DNA of 64,000 bases. Origin: Parapedobacter luteus (GTDB lineage Bacteria > Bacteroidota > Bacteroidia > Sphingobacteriales > Sphingobacteriaceae). The stretch covers positions 372,888 to 436,887 of the forward strand of contig NZ_FUYS01000002.1 in assembly GCF_900168055.1 (NCBI RefSeq), given 5' to 3'. Under the pieces are notes generated by a model, which searched no databases, was not told the origin of the DNA, and was given only the letters and a program-made list of their open reading frames with translations. The number at the start of each line of letters is the position of its first letter. The first letter of the stretch is position 1. Positions 26,908 to 35,713 of this stretch are shown piece by piece. A program made the position numbers and the translations under genes.

Positions 26908-27462
26908 TTAGCGGATAAAGGCACTCACGGCGTAATTGCTTTCACCAATGATCTGTACCCGTTGTTTTCTGATGATTCGATATAGCGAATCAGGATAATA
27001 GTCAAGTTGCTCGCCAGTCTGGTAAAGCATATTTTGTACCTTATTGACAATCCGGATACGTTTGATGTGGCCATTCGTATCTTTTTCCACCGTAATCTGT
27101 TCAGTGCGCAAGTCCGGGTCGATGGCGGTATAAGTCAGCAAAGACGCTGTACTGTCCACTTGATAGCTATGCTGCCAAGCCGGCTTGTTGATGTCAGACT
27201 CGATAAACAATGCCAGTTCATTTTGCCAATTACCAATCCGGACATCATGAGTTTCTGTTTCGCCGTTTTTCGATACGGTTTTTGTAACCGTCGGTGCACG
27301 TTCCTGCAGCCGCGTTGCCTCGCTGTTGAAATACGCTTCCAGGCCGAAATAAGGGCTTGTTTGGCTGTCGGACTGGACGTCGGCAGACCCAGTACAGGAT
27401 ATTACCCACACCGAAAATGCGCAAAGGAGGCTTGCGCTGAATATCCGATTACGTTGAACCAT
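26908..27462 (-). CDS. Lipoprotein of unknown function
   Basis: A 184-aa predicted lipoprotein: hydrophobic N-terminus, then a lipobox-like SCTGS (Cys23). The mature part is beta-rich, with repeated short strands, and no named family is recognised. It starts 6 bp after the gpmI stop and is probably co-transcribed with it, and it ends at the shared palindromic terminator. Function cannot be inferred from gpmI, a glycolytic enzyme. Confidence 0.75.
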   Translation of the reverse strand: MVQRNRIFSASLLCAFSVWVISCTGSADVQSDSQTSPYFGLEAYFNSEATRLQERAPTVTKTVSKNGETETHDVRIGNWQNELALFIESDINKPAWQHSYQVDSTASLLTYTAIDPDLRTEQITVEKDTNGHIKRIRIVNKVQNMLYQTGEQLDYYPDSLYRIIRKQRVQIIGESNYAVSAFIR

Positions 27463-27468
27463 GCGCCA

Positions 27469-28998
27469 CTAAACCAATATCGTTCCCGTCATTTCCGCAG
27501 GAATAGGCAGCCCCATCATCGTTAGTATCGTAGGTGCGATATCGCCGAGCTTGCCGTCAGACACGGACTTGTAGTCGTTGTCAATCAATATACAGGGGAC
27601 AAGGTTTGTCGTGTGCGCCGTATTGACCGAACCGTCATCGTTGATCATAAATTCAGCATTGCCATGGTCAGCAATGATAATGAATGAGTAACCAGCTTTA
27701 AGCCCGCATTCCACAACCTGCCTGGCGCAGCCATCCACGGTTTCCACCGCTTTGACTACCGCGTTGAATACGCCGGTGTGCCCCACCATATCGGGGTTGG
27801 CAAAGTTGAGGCAGATAAAATCCGGTTTGTGTGTGACGATATCATCACATATCGCATCGGCGACGCCTTGTGCGCTCATCTCGGGCTGCAGGTCATACGT
27901 CGCAACCTTGGGCGAAGGGATGAGTATGCGGTTTTCACCGTTGAACACCTGCTCGCGGCCACCGGAGAAAAAGAAAGTGACGTGCGGATATTTCTCGGTT
28001 TCGGCGATGCGCGTTTGAGTTTTATTGTTCGCTTCGAGCACTTCGCCCAGGGTATTGACGAGGTTATCTTTGAGAAAGAGCACCTGAACATTCTTAAATG
28101 TCTCGTCATAAGTAGTCATGGTGAGGTAGCGCAATTGAAGCGGATGCATACCCTGTTCCGGAAAGGCCCGTTGCGTAAGTGCCATCGTGATCTCACGCCC
28201 CCGGTCCGTACGGAAATTGAAACATACCACGATGTCGCCATTTTTGATCGTCGTAAGCGGAGTGCCATAGGCGTCGGTCTTGACGATTGGCTTAACGAAT
28301 TCATCGGTGACACCCGCTTCATAGGATTGCTGTACGGCCTTCGCCAAGTCCTGCGTAGATGTCCCAATGCCATGCACCAACAAGTCATATGCCTGTTTTA
28401 CACGTTCCCAGCGGTTGTCGCGGTCCATCGCATAGTATCGGCCAATCGCCGAAGCCAGCTGCCCTGTACTCGACGAAAGAAACTGTTCCATGTTAGTCAG
28501 GTAGCCAACACCGGAATGCGGGTCGGTATCCCGTCCATCCAAAAAGGCGTGGATAAATACCTGGTCATTGCCAAGTCCCGCATGTTTTGCAGCATCACAC
28601 AAGCCTTTCAGGTGTAAGGTGTGCGCATGCACACCACCATCAGACAGTAAACCGATGAAGTGCACATGCTTGCCATTGTTTTTGGCGTATGCAAAAGCCT
28701 CCTGAAGGAGCTGGTTTCGTTCAAACTCCCCCTCTCTGACGGCCTTATGTATCCTTCCAAGCTCTTGGTAGACGATTCTTCCGGCCCCCAAATTCATGTG
28801 GCCAACTTCCGAATTTCCCATTTGGCCTTCAGGAAGGCCAACCGCTTCGCCGGAAGCCTCTAATTTAGCATGCGGATAGCGGGATAATAGTTCATCCAAA
28901 AAAGGTGTATTTGCCGCTAACACAGCATTTGACTGATCCTCTTTGCCATAACCTAAACCATCTAAGATTATGAGCGCTACTTTTTTATTCGTATTCAC
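27469..28998 (-). CDS. gpmI: 2,3-bisphosphoglycerate-independent phosphoglycerate mutase
   Basis: A 509-aa cofactor-independent mutase that interconverts 3- and 2-phosphoglycerate in glycolysis. Metal ligands include D13 in ILDGLGYG and the phospho-Ser63 in GQMGNSEVGHMN; GRDTDPHSG and ADHGNAE are also present. The start is set at GTG 28998 (MNTNKKVALI), which matches the family N-terminus; the frame continues to a TTG at 29034 that lies inside the promoter. The -7 box ends 5 nt before the GTG, so the mRNA may be leaderless. Confidence 0.95.
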   Translation of the reverse strand: MNTNKKVALIILDGLGYGKEDQSNAVLAANTPFLDELLSRYPHAKLEASGEAVGLPEGQMGNSEVGHMNLGAGRIVYQELGRIHKAVREGEFERNQLLQEAFAYAKNNGKHVHFIGLLSDGGVHAHTLHLKGLCDAAKHAGLGNDQVFIHAFLDGRDTDPHSGVGYLTNMEQFLSSSTGQLASAIGRYYAMDRDNRWERVKQAYDLLVHGIGTSTQDLAKAVQQSYEAGVTDEFVKPIVKTDAYGTPLTTIKNGDIVVCFNFRTDRGREITMALTQRAFPEQGMHPLQLRYLTMTTYDETFKNVQVLFLKDNLVNTLGEVLEANNKTQTRIAETEKYPHVTFFFSGGREQVFNGENRILIPSPKVATYDLQPEMSAQGVADAICDDIVTHKPDFICLNFANPDMVGHTGVFNAVVKAVETVDGCARQVVECGLKAGYSFIIIADHGNAEFMINDDGSVNTAHTTNLVPCILIDNDYKSVSDGKLGDIAPTILTMMGLPIPAEMTGTILV

Positions 28999-29003
28999 AG
29001 CAA

Positions 29004-29034
29004 CAAACTTAGACAAAGTTGCTTTTATATGCAA
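29004..29034 (-). promoter_or_regulatory. Promoter of gpmI, predicted leaderless
   Basis: Minus strand: TTG (29032-29034), exactly 20 nt, then a perfect TAAGTTTG (29004-29011). Five nucleotides separate it from the GTG start at 28998. Confidence 0.65.
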
Positions 29035-29059
29035 TTATAATCGCGTTCATAAAAGCAAT

Positions 29060-29263
29060 ATGACCGATAGCGCCCTGCCGCCGAGAAAACTTTTATCGGG
29101 AAAATATAATCCCATTGCTGTGAAAAAATGGGGCGAAAGCCGCGTAGCCGCAAATGACTTTCCGGAAAAAATGGCATGTTTTTGGCTAATGATACCCCAG
29201 AAAGAGCATTGGTGGTTTAAAATGCCTTTTGTAGAAAAAATGCTACACTTTCTTATACATTAA
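29060..29263 (+). CDS. Possible small protein in the gpmI-DUF4783 gap
   Basis: A 67-residue frame from ATG 29060 to TAA 29263, with a basic start and a Trp/Phe/His-rich end. No family is recognised, no promoter is clear and no membrane segment is visible. Codon use looks like that of the neighbours, which is the only argument for it. The rest of the 315-bp gap between gpmI and the DUF4783 gene shows only the gpmI promoter. Confidence 0.25.
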   Translation: MTDSALPPRKLLSGKYNPIAVKKWGESRVAANDFPEKMACFWLMIPQKEHWWFKMPFVEKMLHFLIH

Positions 29264-29313
29264 AGTTTTAATATTGCCAATTAGCAAACAACACGCTTGA
29301 ATAAACAATTACG

Positions 29314-29730
29314 GTGGAAGTAAAGGGAAACAGATTAATAAGAAGGGCAACGATTACGGGGATAACGTGCTTATTTATGGTGTCGAGCCTCGCCCATGTC
29401 AGCGATGTAATCGATGATATTGCCTCATGTATCCGAAGCGCCAATACGAAGGAACTCTCCAAATATTTTTCTTCCACGGTAAGTATGACCCTGCTGAATG
29501 ACGAGGGCATTTATTCGCGGGTTCAGGCCGAGATTATCCTGCGCGATTTTTTTGGCAGAAATACACCTACGGGGGTGAAAATGGCCCATAGGCTGGATTC
29601 CAACCCCAGCTTCAGGTATGTTGTGCTCAACCTGGAAACCTCCAAGGATACCTACCGGGTTTCGTATAAGTTGACAAACAATGAAAATACCTTTCAGGTA
29701 ACGGAGTTCCGTGTTGAATCCGTTTACTAA
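29314..29730 (+). CDS. DUF4783 domain-containing exported protein
   Basis: A 138-aa protein with an N-terminal signal or anchor segment (about 10-27) and a small NTF2-like alpha+beta domain typical of DUF4783, which is common in Bacteroidota; landmarks are ASCIRSANTKELSKYFSS and the YSRVQAEIILRDFF segment. Molecular function unknown. In Sphingobacteriaceae it is usually next to nadC and plsY, as here, 142 bp upstream of the nadC start. Confidence 0.85.
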   Translation: MEVKGNRLIRRATITGITCLFMVSSLAHVSDVIDDIASCIRSANTKELSKYFSSTVSMTLLNDEGIYSRVQAEIILRDFFGRNTPTGVKMAHRLDSNPSFRYVVLNLETSKDTYRVSYKLTNNENTFQVTEFRVESVY

Positions 29731-29872
29731 CCATTGCCTAATTTTACTTTTATTCGCATTATTTTATTTTTAATAGCCATCTTAGCAGCGTTTTTAACCA
29801 AATGCTTGAATGTTTGTATACCTGGATAGCCATCGCTTATGACAGGTATAAATGGTTTTGATGCTATATCGA

Positions 29873-30733
29873 ATGACTCAAGAAGAAAAGGACAGGCTGC
29901 GCCGATTCATCGAGGCTGCACTTGCTGAAGATGTCGGGGAGGGCGACCATACAACGCTATCAATTATCCCCCCGGGGAAAATCGGAGAGGCGCAATTAAT
30001 TATCAAGGAGCGGGGCGTGTTGGCGGGCGTAGAGGAAGCGCTTGCGGTGTTCGACCAAGTGGATCAGGGGTTGCACGTATCGGTCTTTCTTGAAGACGGG
30101 CACGAGGTGCAAGTCGGCGATGTTGTCTTGCAGGTACAGGGCAGCATTCACAGTATTCTGATGGCAGAAAGGCTGGTATTAAATATCATGCAGCGCATGA
30201 GTGGTATTGCTACGGCTACCCATCGGATTGCGGTGGCCCTGGCTGGCACGCCAACCAAGGTATTGGACACCCGCAAGACAACGCCCTTGATGCGATTTTT
30301 AGAGAAAAAGGCGGTATCCTTAGGCGGCGGGGTCAACCATCGATTCGGTCTCTATGATATGATTCTGATTAAAGACAACCATGTAGACTATGCAGGCGGC
30401 ATCAAGCAAGCCATCGAGCATGCAAACCAATACCGGAAAACCCTGGACAAGCCCACTGCCATTGAAGTCGAAGTCCGGAATCTTGACGAAGTAGCCGAAG
30501 CGCTGAATGTCGGGGGTGTTGATCGGATTATGCTGGATAATTTCAGCCCCGACCAGGTACGGGAAGCGGTGACACGCATTGACGGCCGGTTTGTGACCGA
30601 GGCCTCGGGGGGTATTACAGAAGAAACGGTCCGTCAGTATGCAGATGCCGGTGTGGATTACATTTCCATAGGTGCACTTACCCATTCGGTCAAAAGCTTG
30701 GACATGAGTTTAAAAGCCAAACTTATCGAGTAA
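29873..30733 (+). CDS. nadC: Quinolinate phosphoribosyltransferase (decarboxylating)
   Basis: A 286-aa enzyme converting quinolinate and PRPP to nicotinate mononucleotide in de novo NAD synthesis. Conserved segments are DTRKTTPLMRFLEK, VSLGGGVNHRFGLYDMILIKDNH, IEVEVRNLDE and DRIMLDNFSP. The ATG at 29873 (MTQEEKDRLRRF) is chosen over 29852 because homology begins there. nadA and nadB are not nearby. It runs toward plsY with a 45-bp gap. Confidence 0.97.
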   Translation: MTQEEKDRLRRFIEAALAEDVGEGDHTTLSIIPPGKIGEAQLIIKERGVLAGVEEALAVFDQVDQGLHVSVFLEDGHEVQVGDVVLQVQGSIHSILMAERLVLNIMQRMSGIATATHRIAVALAGTPTKVLDTRKTTPLMRFLEKKAVSLGGGVNHRFGLYDMILIKDNHVDYAGGIKQAIEHANQYRKTLDKPTAIEVEVRNLDEVAEALNVGGVDRIMLDNFSPDQVREAVTRIDGRFVTEASGGITEETVRQYADAGVDYISIGALTHSVKSLDMSLKAKLIE

Positions 30734-30778
30734 TAGGTAGATGTTGTTTTTTGCGTCTTTTTCGTTAACTTGCGGTTC

Positions 30779-31426
30779 ATGATATCGATTTATTTAGTCG
30801 GGGCAGTCGTGTTAGCCTATCTATTCGGTTCTATTCCCACAGCCGTATGGTTAGGCCAGTCGTTTTACGGCGTAGATGTACGGGAATATGGAAGTGGCAA
30901 TGCAGGAGCAACCAACACGTTCCGGGTATTAGGCACCAAGGCCGGTGCAGCCGTTATGTTTATCGATATCCTAAAGGGCTGGACGGCCACCAATCTCGCT
31001 TATTTTATCGGGCCATCCGTCACCGGTCCACAAGCGGCAGCCCAATTTGTCAACTATCAGCTGGCGTTGGGTGTCATAGCGGTACTGGGGCACCTTTTTC
31101 CTGTTTTTGCGGGCTTCAGGGGCGGCAAGGGAGTCGCTACATTATTTGGGATGATATTAGCAGTCCATTTTCAGGCGGCGCTGGTCTGTGTGTCCGTTTT
31201 CATCATTATGCTGCTTCTTACGCATTATGTATCATTAAGCTCTATCACGGCGGGATTTGCCTTTCCGTTTAGTATCGTCTTTTTGTTCCATACGTCGGTC
31301 AAGTCGGTTTTGCTATATGGGATGTGCATCTGCGTGTTGATTTTAATTACCCATCAGAAAAATATCGAACGGTTGCTGAAAGGCAAGGAATCAAAAGTTT
31401 ATTTGTTCCGAAAACGCAGTACATAG
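30779..31426 (+). CDS. plsY: Glycerol-3-phosphate acyltransferase PlsY
   Basis: A 215-aa inner-membrane enzyme acylating glycerol-3-phosphate with acyl-phosphate, the first committed step of phospholipid synthesis. It has about five to six membrane helices. The three conserved loops are visible: YLFGSIPTAVWLG with SGNAGATN, GHLFPVFAGFRGGKGVAT, and the C-terminal HQKNIERLLKGKE. ATG 30779 is preferred to the TTG at 30770. A TAACTTGC box ends 5 nt before it, hinting at a short or absent leader. Confidence 0.96.
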   Translation: MISIYLVGAVVLAYLFGSIPTAVWLGQSFYGVDVREYGSGNAGATNTFRVLGTKAGAAVMFIDILKGWTATNLAYFIGPSVTGPQAAAQFVNYQLALGVIAVLGHLFPVFAGFRGGKGVATLFGMILAVHFQAALVCVSVFIIMLLLTHYVSLSSITAGFAFPFSIVFLFHTSVKSVLLYGMCICVLILITHQKNIERLLKGKESKVYLFRKRST

Positions 31427-31505
31427 TCTGTGCGGCAATTCGGCATGTATATTGCTGTTTGGCATAACAAGGATCGTCAATCGAACAGTGTTAAATTTGA
31501 ACGTC

Positions 31506-32318
31506 ATGAAACCATTTATTAAAGGCACTTTTTTATTACTGATTTTTGCAACAATCGTTTCCTGTGCAACCGTGCCGCTGACCGGGCGGAGGCAATTGAG
31601 TTTAGTCAATGAAGCAGAGATCCAGCAGCAGGCGGCGCTGGCCTATCGCGACTTTCTGGGCGATTCGAAAACCAAAATAATCAAAGGGACATCGCAGGCG
31701 CAACAGGTACAACGCGTAGGACAGAACATTGCCGCTGCGGTGACCCGCTTCCTGCAAGAAAACGGGTATGGTAATCAATACAATTTCGAATGGGAATTTA
31801 ACCTCATTCAGGAAGATCAGATCAATGCTTGGTGTATGCCTGGCGGTAAGGTAGCTATCTATACCGGTATTCTGCCTGTTACGAAAAATGAGGCCGGCCT
31901 GGCTACGGTAATGGGGCATGAGATCGCACATGCTATTGCGAAACATTCTGCCGAGCGCATGTCGCAGACCATTATTGCACAGGCCGGGGGAGTAGCAGTG
32001 GATGTCGCCACCGCCGAGCGGTCCAATACCACCCGTGCAGTGCTTAATACCGCATACGGATTGGGTGGGCAGCTTGCACTGTTGAGTTATTCGCGAAATC
32101 AGGAGAGCGAAGCGGACCGGCTGGGGCTTGTTTTCATGGCGATGGCCGGCTACAACCCCAATGAGGCTGTCGGATTCTGGGAACGCATGGCACAGGCAAA
32201 GCAAACCCAGGGCGGAGGTGCTCCACCGGAGTTTTTAAGTACCCACCCCAGTGATGCGCGGCGTATCAACAACATCCAGCGCTTGATACCCGAAGCCATG
32301 GCGTATTACAAGAAGTAG
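31506..32318 (+). CDS. M48 family zinc metalloprotease lipoprotein (LoiP/BepA-like)
   Basis: A 270-aa periplasmic, membrane-anchored protease (lipobox IVSCAT, Cys20). The active site is H138-E-I-A-H142 with a third ligand in E200-SEAD, which defines M48. The sequence GRRQLSLVNEAEI and the length fit the YcaL/LoiP branch, involved in outer-membrane protein quality control. ATG 31506 gives a proper lipoprotein signal; the open frame extends to 31452. Confidence 0.94.
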   Translation: MKPFIKGTFLLLIFATIVSCATVPLTGRRQLSLVNEAEIQQQAALAYRDFLGDSKTKIIKGTSQAQQVQRVGQNIAAAVTRFLQENGYGNQYNFEWEFNLIQEDQINAWCMPGGKVAIYTGILPVTKNEAGLATVMGHEIAHAIAKHSAERMSQTIIAQAGGVAVDVATAERSNTTRAVLNTAYGLGGQLALLSYSRNQESEADRLGLVFMAMAGYNPNEAVGFWERMAQAKQTQGGGAPPEFLSTHPSDARRINNIQRLIPEAMAYYKK

Positions 32319-32339
32319 CGGTTTTCGCGCGGTTTTTCG

Positions 32340-32347
32340 TATGTTTG
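32340..32347 (+). promoter_or_regulatory. -7 element for pdxH
   Basis: TATGTTTG, a perfect -7 box, 22 bp before the pdxH ATG. There is no TTG at the -33 position. Confidence 0.4.
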
Positions 32348-32369
32348 TGCAATAAACAACACATGCGAA

Positions 32370-33020
32370 ATGACGAAGCAAACGGATATAGGAGCCATCC
32401 GAGCAGAATACGAAATGGGACAGCTCGATGAGGGCGATGTCCTGCCCGATGCCGTTGCCCAATTTCAGAAGTGGTTTGACGAGGCACTCGATCGGCAGGT
32501 CATGGAACCCAATGCCATGGCCTTGTCCACGGTCTCCGCAACGGGTCGGCCATCTTCTCGGATCGTGCTACTCAAACAACTGGATGAATCAGGTTTTGGT
32601 TTCTTTACCAATTACGAAAGTCAGAAGGGCACCGAGCTGGCAGGCAATCCATACGCTGCCCTGCTGTTTTTTTGGCCGGAATTGCAGCGCCAGGTGCGTG
32701 TCAGCGGCCGGGTGGAGAAGATGATTGACGAGCTCTCGGATCGCTATTTTCAGTCCCGTCCCAAAGGCAGTAAGCTGGGTGCTCTCGCGTCGCCCCAAAG
32801 CCGGCAGATTACAGGGCGGAGTGTGCTGGACAACCGATTGGCTGAACTCGAAGAGCAGTATCAAAACGTAGCATATATCCCAAGGCCACCGCACTGGGGT
32901 GGGTACCGGTTAGTGCCGGACTTGGTGGAATTCTGGCAGGGAAGGGGCAGCCGGTTGCATGACCGGCTGGTTTACGAAAAGCAGGACGGGCAATGGACGA
33001 TCAAGCGGTTGGCACCTTAA
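32370..33020 (+). CDS. pdxH: Pyridoxamine 5'-phosphate oxidase
   Basis: A 216-aa FMN enzyme that makes pyridoxal 5'-phosphate from PNP or PMP. Family landmarks are NAMALSTVSATGRPSSRIVLLK (about 48-69), FFTNYESQKGTELA and the C-terminal EFWQGRGSRLHDR motif that binds the substrate phosphate. It is complete in length. nuoC begins 15 bp after its stop (or overlaps it if the earlier ATG at 32993 is used), so the two may share a transcript although their functions differ. Confidence 0.97.
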   Translation: MTKQTDIGAIRAEYEMGQLDEGDVLPDAVAQFQKWFDEALDRQVMEPNAMALSTVSATGRPSSRIVLLKQLDESGFGFFTNYESQKGTELAGNPYAALLFFWPELQRQVRVSGRVEKMIDELSDRYFQSRPKGSKLGALASPQSRQITGRSVLDNRLAELEEQYQNVAYIPRPPHWGGYRLVPDLVEFWQGRGSRLHDRLVYEKQDGQWTIKRLAP

Positions 33021-33034
33021 GCAGGGCGTTTAAT

Positions 33035-33535
33035 ATGGATGTTTTTTTACGCGTTAAATCCTTGCTTGCCGCGCAGTTCGGCGAAGCGGTTGTCGTAGGC
33101 GAGGAGGTGGCCGGATTGCAGCCGGCGCTAATTATATCGGGCGAGTGGCTGCCGCAGGTGTGTTTGTTTTTGCGGGATCATGAAGCAACTTATTTCGATT
33201 TTCTATCGTGCATCAGTGCTGTCGATAATGGGCCAGCTGCCGAAACATTTACCGTGGTGTACCACCTGGCCTCCATTCCGCACCAACATCAGCTTACGCT
33301 CAAAGTCATGATACAAAACGATCGGCGGTTGGATAATTTGCCTGTCGTGCCCAGTGTAAGTTCGGTATGGCGTACTGCCGACTGGCATGAACGGGAAGCG
33401 TTTGATCTCATGGGCATCTATTTTGAAGGCCATCCCGATCTAAGGCGGATATTATTGCCCGACGATTGGCACGGGTATCCTTTGCGTAAGGATTATGAAG
33501 AAGCTGAAACTTATCACGGTATCCCCATTAAGTAA
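33035..33535 (+). CDS. nuoC: NADH-quinone oxidoreductase subunit C
   Basis: A 166-aa 30-kDa subunit of complex I, part of the peripheral arm that connects to the quinone site. The family signature near ERE/D is present as [20 protein letters not shown], and the C-terminus has DYPLRKDYE-like [12 protein letters not shown]. The start is set at ATG 33035; an ATG at 32993 would overlap pdxH by 28 bp. The nuoD gene follows 26 bp later, and no other nuo subunit is in the window. Confidence 0.93.
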   Translation: MDVFLRVKSLLAAQFGEAVVVGEEVAGLQPALIISGEWLPQVCLFLRDHEATYFDFLSCISAVDNGPAAETFTVVYHLASIPHQHQLTLKVMIQNDRRLDNLPVVPSVSSVWRTADWHEREAFDLMGIYFEGHPDLRRILLPDDWHGYPLRKDYEEAETYHGIPIK

Positions 33536-33561
33536 GGCAAGATGTCAGAGCTACAATCAGT

Positions 33562-34758
33562 ATGAGCGAAACACCTTATCAAGAAGCCCAGCGCGCTTAT
33601 GAAGCCCGGATAGCGGCCATTGGCGCCGAAGAGATGGTCATCAATATGGGGCCGCAACACCCGTCGACACACGGCGTATTGCGTCTGCAACTGATTACAG
33701 ACGGTGAGCTTGTGAAAGAAGTCATCCCGCATGTTGGTTATTTGCACCGTTGTTTTGAGAAGCACGCCGAATCCATGAATTACGGAAAGACCATCCCGTT
33801 CACGGACCGGATGGATTATTTGGCCTCCATGAATAACAGCCATGCGTTTGTAATGGGGGTAGAGCGCATGCTGGGCATCGAAAAGCAATTGCCCAAGCGG
33901 GTTGAATACATCCGCGTTTTGGTATGTGAGCTCAACCGTATTGCTTCCCACCTGATTGCAATCGGTACCTATGGTATCGATATCGGCGCATTTACGCCGT
34001 TTATGTGGTGTTTTCGTGACAGGGAGCATATCATGAATATGTTGGAGTGGGCTTCCGGCTCAAGAATGTTGTACAACTACATTTGGGTAGGCGGATTGTT
34101 TTACGACTTGCCAGTGGGGTTTGAAGCCCGTTGCGCTGAATTTGTGCAGTATTTTAAGCCCAAGTTGGCCGAGCTGGACGAGCTGTTGACCAATAACCGG
34201 ATTTTCGTGTCACGTACTGCCAATATTGGCGTGTTGCCTGCTGACGTGGCTATCAACTACGGCTGTTCGGGTCCAATGCTGCGGGCCTCCGGTGTAAAAT
34301 GGGACCTACGAAGGGTAGACGATTATTCCGTTTATCCAGAGCTTGAGTTCGATATTCCAATAGGGGAGGGAGAAATGGGTCACGTAGGAGACTGTTGGGA
34401 TCGCTTCAAAGTACGCGTGGAGGAAATCAAGGAGTCGGTGCGGATTATCGAACAATGTCTGGATCGCCTGACCAAGGCATTAAAACGAACGGCAGATTTC
34501 GATCCGAGGGCCTTGGTACCCAAGAAGGTCAACTTGAAGGCGCAGGATTACTACGTGCGTGCTGAAAACCCAAAGGGCGAGCTGGGATTTTATTTTGTTA
34601 CACAGGAAAAGACAGACATCCCCAAGCGGGTGAAGGCCCGTGGCCCAAGTTTTCACAACCTGTCGGTGCTACCGGAGCTGGCGAAGGGTGTACTTATCGC
34701 TGATTTAATAGCCATATTGGGTTCAATTGATATTGTTTTGGGAGAAGTTGATCGATAA
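33562..34758 (+). CDS. nuoD: NADH-quinone oxidoreductase subunit D
   Basis: A 398-aa 49-kDa complex I subunit forming most of the quinone-binding cavity. It contains [15 protein letters not shown] (quinone-headgroup His region), [16 protein letters not shown], and ends in a typical ...[12 protein letters not shown] tail. It is a separate polypeptide from NuoC, unlike the fused NuoCD of Bacteroides and enterics. No nuoE follows; the next element is a promoter-terminator unit and then a gene on the other strand. Confidence 0.97.
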   Translation: MSETPYQEAQRAYEARIAAIGAEEMVINMGPQHPSTHGVLRLQLITDGELVKEVIPHVGYLHRCFEKHAESMNYGKTIPFTDRMDYLASMNNSHAFVMGVERMLGIEKQLPKRVEYIRVLVCELNRIASHLIAIGTYGIDIGAFTPFMWCFRDREHIMNMLEWASGSRMLYNYIWVGGLFYDLPVGFEARCAEFVQYFKPKLAELDELLTNNRIFVSRTANIGVLPADVAINYGCSGPMLRASGVKWDLRRVDDYSVYPELEFDIPIGEGEMGHVGDCWDRFKVRVEEIKESVRIIEQCLDRLTKALKRTADFDPRALVPKKVNLKAQDYYVRAENPKGELGFYFVTQEKTDIPKRVKARGPSFHNLSVLPELAKGVLIADLIAILGSIDIVLGEVDR

Positions 34759-34840
34759 TTCCGCATTTATGGCGATATTCAGCGTTGTCCGGGTTAATGG
34801 ACCGCGTTTTTGGCAGATATAAAAAAATAATTTAAAATAA

Positions 34841-34871
34841 TTTTGAAAGTGTGAAATAAACACTATCTTTG
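34841..34871 (+). promoter_or_regulatory. Strong promoter of a candidate small RNA
   Basis: TTTTG (34841-34845), 18 nt, then a perfect TATCTTTG (34864-34871). The predicted start of transcription is near 34877. No coding sequence follows on this strand before the next terminator. Confidence 0.6.
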
Positions 34872-34876
34872 CACTA

Positions 34877-34946
34877 TCATAATTTAGGTTTATAATTGGT
34901 TAGTAAAGGTTTCCATTCTCCCCGTTTGGAAACCTTTCGTTTTTTA
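34877..34946 (+). ncRNA. Candidate small RNA of about 70 nt
   Basis: The short interval between a good promoter and an intrinsic terminator downstream of nuoD. The transcript would have about 28 unpaired A/U-rich nucleotides, then a terminator stem of AAAGGTTTCC with GGAAACCTTT (34905-34914 / 34928-34937) and a U-rich tail. It contains no ORF. No known RNA family was recognised. It could also be a leader remnant. Confidence rests only on promoter and terminator quality. Confidence 0.45.
34905..34946 (+). terminator. Intrinsic terminator of the candidate small RNA
   Basis: A 10-bp perfect stem, a 13-nt loop (34915-34927), then CG followed by six T. Also the first terminator downstream of nuoD. 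Confidence 0.75.
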
Positions 34947-34995
34947 CTGAGGTGTTTATTTTCGGTGCTTGCCTGCCGGTTCAGCGGGGGGCATA

Positions 34996-35028
34996 AAAAA
35001 ACCACTTGGAGTAACCCAAGTGGTTTTT
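34996..35028. terminator. Bidirectional terminator downstream of the beta-barrel gene
   Basis: A 13-bp stem (AAAAACCACTTGG with CCAAGTGGTTTTT) and a 6-nt loop, located just 3' of the minus-strand OMP stop (35050). Confidence 0.85.
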
Positions 35029-35049
35029 AGCAGGAGTAGTCTTTACTGC

Positions 35050-35646
35050 TTAGAAGTAAAACTGTACACCAAGCCGTGGAGCCAAAGAGTTAGCATTCAA
35101 CCCAAAAGAGTTGGTGGTTACGTTGCTTCCTTCTTCCGGCTTAATGCTGGAGTTCTGATAGTACAAACCTCTTACTGAAAGTTCAATGCCGATTTTGCTC
35201 GTTGGGAAATATGCGAATCCCGGAGCCAGCTCAACACCGTAGCTTTCAATGTTGCCCAGTTTGGTGTCGTCAGCCTTTGCTGTACCCCAGGCCATGGGTA
35301 CTGAAAGTTGGCCAAAGAACTTGAAATTGCTGTCGCCTTTGTATAACCGGGCAAACGGCGCCACGCTGAACGCGTGTACGGTATTGCTGCTTGAGAAAAC
35401 GTCTGCGCCTGCAGTGTTTTTCTCGTACGCATAGCCAATGCCGGTACCCACGGCAAAATTGTCACTGACAAAGTAGCCCACGGAAGGGATGATGCCCAGT
35501 GAATGGCTGTCGATGTCAGCGTCCTTGACGCTTGTATAGTCATACGACACGTTTCCGCCCAAAATGAATTTTCCTTTTTCAGTTTGTGCATTAGCTACGA
35601 AAGTTACTGCAATTGCAGCGGATAAGGTTAAAAATAGTTTTTTCAT
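35050..35646 (-). CDS. Outer-membrane beta-barrel protein (OmpA/OprF-type small porin fold)
   Basis: A 198-aa protein with a signal peptide (about 1-20, ending ANAQ), then about eight amphipathic strands and a C-terminal aromatic (VQFYF), as in small 'porin family'/OMP_b-brl proteins. No OmpA peptidoglycan-binding domain is present. Ligand or function unknown. It is a single-gene unit with its own terminator. Its upstream region carries an exact sigma-54 consensus and not the usual TAnnTTTG promoter, pointing to conditional expression. Confidence 0.85.
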   Translation of the reverse strand: MKKLFLTLSAAIAVTFVANAQTEKGKFILGGNVSYDYTSVKDADIDSHSLGIIPSVGYFVSDNFAVGTGIGYAYEKNTAGADVFSSSNTVHAFSVAPFARLYKGDSNFKFFGQLSVPMAWGTAKADDTKLGNIESYGVELAPGFAYFPTSKIGIELSVRGLYYQNSSIKPEEGSNVTTNSFGLNANSLAPRLGVQFYF

Positions 35647-35713
35647 GATGTTAAAAAATTTAGTTAAAATTTTGCCATTTTGCTGTTAAACAATTTGACT
35701 TTTTAAGTCAATA

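Noticed and set aside
27778-28617. A 279-codon open frame on the plus strand
   Set aside because: It lies entirely antisense to gpmI, whose protein matches its family from end to end; the frame has no recognisable domain.
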